A stretch of 55,924 nt of DNA from JAAYTD01 sp964472015 (GTDB lineage Bacteria; Bacteroidota; Ignavibacteria; Kapaibacteriales; UBA2268). Position 1 is the first letter of the stretch; each line of letters begins with the position of its first letter. The stretch spans positions 1 to 55,924 of the forward strand of contig CAYYIP010000013.1 in the NCBI GenBank assembly GCA_964472015.1, written 5' to 3'. A program made the position numbers and the translations under genes. The notes under the pieces were generated by a model. It was not told the origin of the DNA. It saw only the letters and a list, made by a program, of their open reading frames with translations, and searched no databases. Of this stretch, positions 50,782-55,924 are shown piece by piece.

Positions 50782-50817
50782 ATAAGAGAAAATATATTGA
50801 TAAGAGAAAATATATTG
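50782..50817. repeat. Two tandem copies of an 18-bp unit
   Basis: ATAAGAGAAAATATATTG occurs twice in a row (50782-50799, 50800-50817) in the gap between aroA and the NAGPA-domain gene. Confidence 0.85.
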
Positions 50818-50965
50818 AAATATAAATTAAGTATAAATATATTAAAATATAATTTTATAAAAGTTTATTTTATTATATAGGAATTAATTAATTACTTGAA
50901 TCTTTTATAACTTCTTGATTTATATAATATTTTATTTATATAATGTTTAACTTAAAATACTTAAA

Positions 50966-52453
50966 ATGAATATAAAAAAAGAATTAATAAATACGAAGAA
51001 AAATTTATTTGCCCGTTTTTTTGTGCTTATTATTATTTTTTCTATAGTATTACCAACAACATTACCTATAGAACAAAATGATACAGTTTTTGCTGCAAAG
51101 AAAAAGTCAAAGAGTACTAAAAAAAAGTCTAAAAGAAAATCAAGCAATAGTACTACAAAAGGAATAAGTAAATCAGAGCATACATTTTTATTAGATACTA
51201 TTTTAGAAAGTGGTATTTATTATAAACATATTATAATTAATTTGAACAATCAAAAAAATGATGTTCATATTTTACAAGTGGATTTAAATAATAAAAAAAC
51301 TAATATAGAGGTTATTAAAGCTGGTAATAATATAGTAGATCTTGAAAAATTGCCTGATATGGTAAATAATGTAGATTCTAGTAATTCTAATATTATTGTT
51401 GGTGCTATTAATGCTAATTTTTGGCGTGCGTATACAAATTATCCAATTGGTCCTACAATAGTTAATGGCGAGGTTGTAGAGATGCCAACCCATAAAAAAT
51501 GGTCTAGTACGTTTTTTAATGATGTTGGGAAGCCTTTTATGGAAAATTTTGTATTACAAGGTGAAGTAATATTAAAAAACAACAATCGTTTTAATTTAAT
51601 GTCGGTAAATAGACGTTCGGATACAAATGGTATTGTTTTATATAATAGATTTGGGGGTGATACGATTCCTTATATTGATGCGGCAAAAGTAGAGGAGCTA
51701 TTATTAAAAGGACTTGATAATGTTTTACTAGATGTACCTTTTGATGATTCTACTGAACAAGCAATATCTCTAGATACTTATAGGGCAGAGTTATTTAATG
51801 CACAAAAAGCATCAATGATTGAATATGGATTGAAAAAAGTTACGTTAAAATATTTAGATGTACCTTATGTAAATGCTTTTGTTAATTGTGAAGTAGTATC
51901 TATTGACACTGGTTCTGTTGAAATTAAACCGGGGCATTGTATTTTATCTTTTGGTAAAGATATTGATGTAAATAAAATTCTAGGAATTGGGGATAAATTA
52001 AATGTTCATTTTTGGACAAACGTAAATGAAAGTGAATTGTTTTTGAATTCAGTATCGGGGACGCCAAGACTTGTAAGGGATGGAATTGCACAACATGAAG
52101 CATATAGAGAAGGTTCAAAATCTAAACGTTTTATTTCGGGGGCTTTGCCTCGTACTGCAATAGGATTTGATAAATTAAAAACAAAAATGTTTCTTGTTGT
52201 TGTTGATGCACGTAAATTAAATGGTACTTGTGGTGTTGGCTTATCTCAACTAGCTGATTTAATGGAGTATATAGGGTGTTACTCGGCACAAAATTTAGAT
52301 GGAGGCGGTTCTACTACAATGGTTATTAATGGAAAAAATATATTGAATTCTAATAATCCTTATACTTCTAGAAAATTATCAGTTGCGCTAACTGCTGTAA
52401 GTTTGAAAAAGGAAAAAGCTCCTTTGAGTACTAAAAAACGAAAAAGAAAATAA
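50966..52453 (+). CDS. Secreted phosphodiester glycosidase-family protein (NAGPA domain)
   Basis: A 495-residue exported protein: a basic start and hydrophobic signal (ARFFVLIIIFSIVLPTTLP), a Lys/Ser-rich linker (about residues 45-65), then a region ending in a NAGPA-type domain. The family signature is the C-terminal GVGLSQLADLMEYIGCYSAQNLDGGGSTTMVING, with the D-G-G-G-S-T-T motif, preceded by LPRTAIGFD. Relatives cleave sugar-1-phosphodiesters (in animals the uncovering enzyme) or appear in bacterial exopolysaccharide loci. The tail is Lys/Arg-rich. It lies 55 bases upstream of a PTS EIIA gene; no functional tie is evident. Confidence 0.85.
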   Translation: MNIKKELINTKKNLFARFFVLIIIFSIVLPTTLPIEQNDTVFAAKKKSKSTKKKSKRKSSNSTTKGISKSEHTFLLDTILESGIYYKHIIINLNNQKNDVHILQVDLNNKKTNIEVIKAGNNIVDLEKLPDMVNNVDSSNSNIIVGAINANFWRAYTNYPIGPTIVNGEVVEMPTHKKWSSTFFNDVGKPFMENFVLQGEVILKNNNRFNLMSVNRRSDTNGIVLYNRFGGDTIPYIDAAKVEELLLKGLDNVLLDVPFDDSTEQAISLDTYRAELFNAQKASMIEYGLKKVTLKYLDVPYVNAFVNCEVVSIDTGSVEIKPGHCILSFGKDIDVNKILGIGDKLNVHFWTNVNESELFLNSVSGTPRLVRDGIAQHEAYREGSKSKRFISGALPRTAIGFDKLKTKMFLVVVDARKLNGTCGVGLSQLADLMEYIGCYSAQNLDGGGSTTMVINGKNILNSNNPYTSRKLSVALTAVSLKKEKAPLSTKKRKRK

Positions 52454-52508
52454 TATCTATATAAATAATATATATAATAAAATAAATTTTTAATAAGATA
52501 ATTTCTAT

Positions 52509-52970
52509 ATGAAAATCAATGAAGTTTTACCAATAGAGAATATAGAGCTTAGTTTAACAGCTATTAATAAAAAAGACTTACTGATTAAAATGTGCGAAAT
52601 TGCAAGAAGAAGTGGTAAAATTAATAATTTAGATGTTGTTAAGAAACAGGTAATAGAAAGAGAAGAATTTATGACAACAGGGATTGGAAATGGGATTGCA
52701 ATTCCTCATTCTAAAACAAATGCAGTGGATGGTATTGTAGCAGCGTTTGCAATTTTAAAAGATCCTATAAATTATAATTCCGTTGACGGGGAACCAGTTA
52801 AGTATGTTTATTTATTATTAGATAGAGAAAATAATATTGGTAATCATCTAAGATTGTTAAGTAAAATTTCTCGTATATTAAATACCAAAAATTATATAGA
52901 GGAATTAAATAAATATAATACTAAGAATGAAATATTTGATTTTTTTACGCGTGTTGAAGAAATTGAATAG
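52509..52970 (+). CDS. PTS EIIA type-2 domain protein (fructose/nitrogen family)
   Basis: A 153-residue single-domain EIIA of the mannitol/fructose/nitrogen family. The phosphorylated histidine is His67 in GIGNGIAIPHSK, preceded by REEFMTTGIG. No EIIB or EIIC is fused or adjacent, and no Hpr is nearby, so a regulatory role like PtsN is more likely than sugar uptake. It follows the NAGPA-domain gene by 55 bases and ends at a hairpin shared with the convergent sigma-factor gene. Confidence 0.9.
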   Translation: MKINEVLPIENIELSLTAINKKDLLIKMCEIARRSGKINNLDVVKKQVIEREEFMTTGIGNGIAIPHSKTNAVDGIVAAFAILKDPINYNSVDGEPVKYVYLLLDRENNIGNHLRLLSKISRILNTKNYIEELNKYNTKNEIFDFFTRVEEIE

Positions 52971-52979
52971 TACAAAAGG

Positions 52980-53000
52980 ACTAATAACAGTTTATTAGTT
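52980..53000. terminator. Shared hairpin between the EIIA and sigma-factor genes
   Basis: ACTAATAA (52980-52987) pairs with TTATTAGT (52992-52999) over a 4-base loop; T-rich sequence follows on the plus strand. It overlaps the last bases of the sigma-factor gene. Confidence 0.6.
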
Positions 53001-53645
53001 GTTTGTTTTATTTATATCAAAAAGTTCAGAATATTTTCTTAGTTCAATTCCTAACATTTTACGTGCTCTAAATAAATTTACTTTTACAGTGCCTAGTGGT
53101 AATTTTAATTTTTCGGCTATTTCTGCATAATCAAGTTCTTCGGAATGACGTAATTTTATTATTGTACTATATTTTTCCGGTAATGAATTTATTGCTTTCT
53201 GTAAAATATGATGTTTTTCAGAAGCAATTATATCTAAATCAGGAATTGTAGAAGAATCTTCTATTTCAAAAAAATATTCAGGATTATTTTCATCAAGAGG
53301 ACGATTTAATGATATTGTATGATAACGTTTCTTTCTTAAAAAATCTATACAAGTATTAGAAGCAATTTTACATAACCAAGCATAAAAAGCATAGTTAAAA
53401 TTAAATGTTTCTATAGCCTTATAGGCTTTTATAAAAGTTTCTTGAGTTAAATCATCTATATCATCTTCATCTTGAATAATTCGTCTTATATGTGCAGCAA
53501 TAATATTTTTATATTTATTTTGCAAGATAAAATATGCATTTTTATCGCCGTCTATAATACAACGAATTACTTTATTATCGTCTTCACGACTTTGTTTTTT
53601 TTTATCTATATTGGTTTGTTGTGTACTTTTTTCGAGATTATTCAT
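52995..53645 (-). CDS. ECF-type RNA polymerase sigma factor
   Basis: A 216-residue group 4 sigma factor with regions 2 and 4 only. Region 2 spans about residues 40-110 (DDIDDLTQETFIKAYKAIETF, YAFYAWLCKIASNTCIDFLRKKR). Region 4 spans about 140-205 (LPEKYSTIIKLRHSEELDYAEIAEKLKLPLGTVKVNLFRARKML), with the expected helix-turn-helix. No anti-sigma gene is visible beside it. On the minus strand, TATTTTTG (complement of 53651-53658) ends five bases before the ATG, so the mRNA may be leaderless. It is divergent from a secreted-protein gene only 71 bases away. Confidence 0.92.
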   Translation of the reverse strand: MNNLEKSTQQTNIDKKKQSREDDNKVIRCIIDGDKNAYFILQNKYKNIIAAHIRRIIQDEDDIDDLTQETFIKAYKAIETFNFNYAFYAWLCKIASNTCIDFLRKKRYHTISLNRPLDENNPEYFFEIEDSSTIPDLDIIASEKHHILQKAINSLPEKYSTIIKLRHSEELDYAEIAEKLKLPLGTVKVNLFRARKMLGIELRKYSELFDINKTNN

Positions 53646-53650
53646 ATTTA

Positions 53651-53658
53651 CAAAAATA
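53651..53658 (-). promoter_or_regulatory. Candidate -7 box of the sigma-factor gene
   Basis: TATTTTTG on the minus strand. The nearest -33-like ATTG lies only 16 bases upstream, shorter than the usual 19-21. If used, transcription begins at or next to the start codon. Confidence 0.35.
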
Positions 53659-53716
53659 GCAATTTTTTATTAAACAATTATTATATTTATTATTTATTTT
53701 ATTTAAATATTAAAAG

Positions 53717-54637
53717 ATGAAACATTTTTATTTATATACTACATTAGTATTGTGTTTATTTTTTTTGCAGGATAGTAGTTTAAAAGCTTATAATTTTGAA
53801 AAGTTTAAAGAAAAATATAACGAAAATACAGAATATACAATTTGGTTATTAAATGGTGATATCATTTCAGGAATTATTGAGTTCATTGATAAAGATAATG
53901 AAGAAGCTTTACAGATACAAACATTAGTGGGAAAACTTGTTATTTATGAAGATGAAATTCAAAAAATAATACCGACTAAAGAAATTCCTGCCACAAATAA
54001 TAGAACTTTCATTATGCCAACAGCAAATCCTATTAGCAATAATCATTATGTTGGAATTTATGAAATTTTGATGCCTGTTGCAGGATTTGGGATTACAGAT
54101 TGGGTTTCTATAATGGGGGGACGTACGATATTACCAAGAACTTCGAGTTCAGATCAAATTTCTATAATTAATGGGAAAGTATCTTTTCCTAAATTTAATT
54201 TTAAAGATACTACATCTATTGTGTTAGCTCTGGGGGCTAATTTTGTCTGGTTAAATGCAGATAATAGATTAACTCATTTATTTGGAATAGCTACTTATAA
54301 CACGCAAAAAAATTCTAATGTATCTTTCGCTGTATTTTATAAAATAGGTAATCAAGAATATCCGACTATTGTGCATATAGTAAATGAAAACTTTACATTA
54401 AACTATCCTGATGGAGCATTTGGGATATCGGCATCTGCAGAGGTGAAGTTTAATGGGCGAAAAGATTTAAGTTTTATAGGTGAATTTTGGAATAGTAATA
54501 TTATGAAACCTACAAATAGCGCTGTATTATTAGGATTAAGATTAGCAGGAAGGAATTTCGCGTCTGATTTTGGAATAACTGTATTTACATCACCAGCAGT
54601 AGTTCCTTTTGCTAATTTTATATGGAAATTTAATTAG
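53717..54637 (+). CDS. Secreted, probably outer-membrane protein
   Basis: A 306-residue protein with a signal peptide (FYLYTTLVLCLFFLQDSSLKAY). A short N-terminal domain (TIWLLNGDIISGIIEFIDKDN, then LVGKLVIYEDEIQKI) resembles a small Sm/SH3-like barrel. A long strand-rich, Gly- and aromatic-rich region follows (YEILMPVAGFGITDWVSIMGGRTI, VLALGANFVWLNADNR, SAVLLGLRLAGRNFASDFGI) and probably forms a beta-barrel. It ends ANFIWKFN. It is divergent from the ECF sigma gene across 71 bases, an arrangement in which the sigma factor may control it. No named family recognised. Confidence 0.7.
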   Translation: MKHFYLYTTLVLCLFFLQDSSLKAYNFEKFKEKYNENTEYTIWLLNGDIISGIIEFIDKDNEEALQIQTLVGKLVIYEDEIQKIIPTKEIPATNNRTFIMPTANPISNNHYVGIYEILMPVAGFGITDWVSIMGGRTILPRTSSSDQISIINGKVSFPKFNFKDTTSIVLALGANFVWLNADNRLTHLFGIATYNTQKNSNVSFAVFYKIGNQEYPTIVHIVNENFTLNYPDGAFGISASAEVKFNGRKDLSFIGEFWNSNIMKPTNSAVLLGLRLAGRNFASDFGITVFTSPAVVPFANFIWKFN

Positions 54638-54755
54638 TAGAATTTAGGTTTTATATATTATAGCTTAATTATAAAAATTAATATGGTATAAAATAAAAAA
54701 TAAGTATATGCTATAAAGTATAAAAGTTTTTTAAATTTAAAATAAAGAGGTTAAA

Positions 54756-55924
54756 ATGAATATAAAATTAAATATTAATAAATATTTCTTATTAATATTT
54801 ATATTTTCTTTTTTTAGTTCTATTTTATTGTTTTCGCAAGGAATAGATAATTGGTCTGTAATAAAAAATTTTAAAAATTTTTCAGTATTAAGGGAAAAAA
54901 GAATCGAGCAATTTGGTTCCTACATTTTTTTACCAAATTCTTATGGTGATAAATTTTTAATTATAGATTTTTATGGAAATGAACAAGTTTTTTCTAATTC
55001 TAGTGGACACTTTCCAGCAGGACCTTTGAATCCTTTAAGACCTGGTTTTTCTTTAGGAGAATTTGTATATTATCCTAATATTTTAGGATGTAATGGTGGA
55101 TTGGTCGAATTTAGTAATATAGGTACAAAACCAGAGTGTAAATATATTTATTTTAAAAATGAATTTGGAGTTCCTGATCCTCCTTATGAATCGATGCTTT
55201 TTAATCTAAATATTCACGCTGTTAATATTTGTAATTTTGATAATCAAGATGCTTTTTGTTATTTATTTGAAGGTCAAGATGAATCAAATCCAAGTTCATT
55301 AAGATTTGTTAAAGTATCTAAGCCAGATTCTATAATAGCTGAATTTGTATTTCCTAAATACAATCCGGATGCAGATACAAATAATGGTTTTGTTATTTCA
55401 CGAATGGGTAATATTTATGTAGATGATTCTCTTATATTTTTGACTGCTAAATTGCCTAAATATACATTTATTAAATTTAATACAAATACTAAAGAATTTA
55501 CAAGATGTTATTGTCCTGATTTTATAGTATACGATCCTTTGCCTGACATTTCATCTAGAGAAGTAAAATATGAATTTATGTATCCTTATTATTTTAATAC
55601 AAAAGGTTCTTATTTGTCTAATAAAATGCATAATTTTTGGGTAGTAAAAGTTACTGAAGAAGGTTTATATATATATGATGAATCTTATAGAATTAAAAAA
55701 TCTAATTTTTTATTGACTTATATTCCTGATATAGGATTTAAATCAATTCCTATAATACCAAAAAATTTAAAATATTATAAAGAGGGAAAAGATTTTAATA
55801 TAATAAGATTTGGAATATTAGGTAACGATTCTACATTATATTTTGTTTATAGAACTGATAAAGATAATCAAAAAAGTGTTTTATATAAAACAGAAATAGT
55901 TATTTATAATATATTTACAGATGA
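54756..55924 (+). CDS. Secreted protein of unknown function, cut off by the right edge
   Basis: The frame opens at ATG 54756, preceded by AGAGG (54746-54750), and stays open to the end of the window (389 codons visible). A signal peptide (NKYFLLIFIFSFFSSILLFSQ) is followed by a mature region that is rich in aromatic residues and strands, with repeated short blocks such as YIFLPNSYGDKFLIIDFYG and FVISRMGNIYVDDSLIF. This is suggestive of a beta-propeller, as in many Bacteroidota periplasmic proteins, but I cannot assign a family. It lies downstream of the barrel-protein gene on the same strand, about 120 bases apart. Confidence 0.75.
   Translation, partial: MNIKLNINKYFLLIFIFSFFSSILLFSQGIDNWSVIKNFKNFSVLREKRIEQFGSYIFLPNSYGDKFLIIDFYGNEQVFSNSSGHFPAGPLNPLRPGFSLGEFVYYPNILGCNGGLVEFSNIGTKPECKYIYFKNEFGVPDPPYESMLFNLNIHAVNICNFDNQDAFCYLFEGQDESNPSSLRFVKVSKPDSIIAEFVFPKYNPDADTNNGFVISRMGNIYVDDSLIFLTAKLPKYTFIKFNTNTKEFTRCYCPDFIVYDPLPDISSREVKYEFMYPYYFNTKGSYLSNKMHNFWVVKVTEEGLYIYDESYRIKKSNFLLTYIPDIGFKSIPIIPKNLKYYKEGKDFNIIRFGILGNDSTLYFVYRTDKDNQKSVLYKTEIVIYNIFTD

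Overview
The window is strongly A+T-rich (roughly three quarters A+T by eye), gene-dense, and shows no phage, plasmid, transposase or CRISPR signatures. Several features point to the Bacteroidota / FCB group. One secreted protein ends in a type IX secretion (T9SS) sorting domain. Formylglycine-enzyme-fold (FGE) proteins with InlB-like repeats are present. Five promoters (hsp20, tRNA-Arg, tRNA-Gly and two FGE genes) read (A/T)TTG-N19/20-TATTTTTG, the Bacteroidota housekeeping -33/-7 form. IgGFc-binding and anchor-type beta domains on a T9SS substrate would suit a Kapabacteria/Ignavibacteria-like lineage, but that placement is inference. HydG implies an [FeFe]-hydrogenase somewhere in the genome, so an anaerobic or fermentative life is likely.

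Layout. 1-9.7 kb: a gene start running off the left edge, folP, hsp20 with a phased motif array upstream, tRNA-Arg(TCT), an acyl-CoA ligase, rpsF-rplI (no rpsR between them), serA, a C_GCAxxG_C_C protein, ogt, a YbgC-type thioesterase and hydG. 10-24 kb: a 1409-residue T9SS substrate, aspS, a lipoprotein, miaB, hisS, a TrkH/KtrB potassium transporter, a small secreted protein and an AspT/YidE-type transporter. 24-29 kb: three FGE-fold secreted or lipid-anchored paralogues around tRNA-Gly(GCC); two of them form a recent tandem duplication. 29-40.6 kb: dapF and a glycosyltransferase, a solitary nuoC, cca, murQ, an outer-membrane protein, nadE (glutaminase nucleophile apparently lost), rlmN, murF and a small PAS protein. 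40.6-49.2 kb: an 853-bp gene-free region, then a co-oriented envelope cluster: a GldM-like single-pass protein, two related beta-barrel proteins, a VWA-OmpA protein and a DedA protein. 49.3-55.9 kb: aroA, a NAGPA-domain protein, a PTS EIIA, an ECF sigma factor divergent from a secreted protein, and a secreted protein running off the right edge.

How it fits together. Most genes are housekeeping (translation, tRNA modification, wall precursors and recycling, NAD, folate, aromatic amino acids). The accessory interest lies in the cell envelope: the T9SS substrate, the FGE family with its mosaic identity and variable tails, and the 41.4-48.6 kb cluster, which looks like an inner-membrane-to-peptidoglycan-to-outer-membrane assembly. 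That cluster is my best candidate for an undescribed system, possibly a divergent part of the T9SS/gliding machinery. Shine-Dalgarno sequences are strong at only a few genes (rpsF, rplI, hsp20, the GldM-like gene); most others lack one, as is usual in Bacteroidota.
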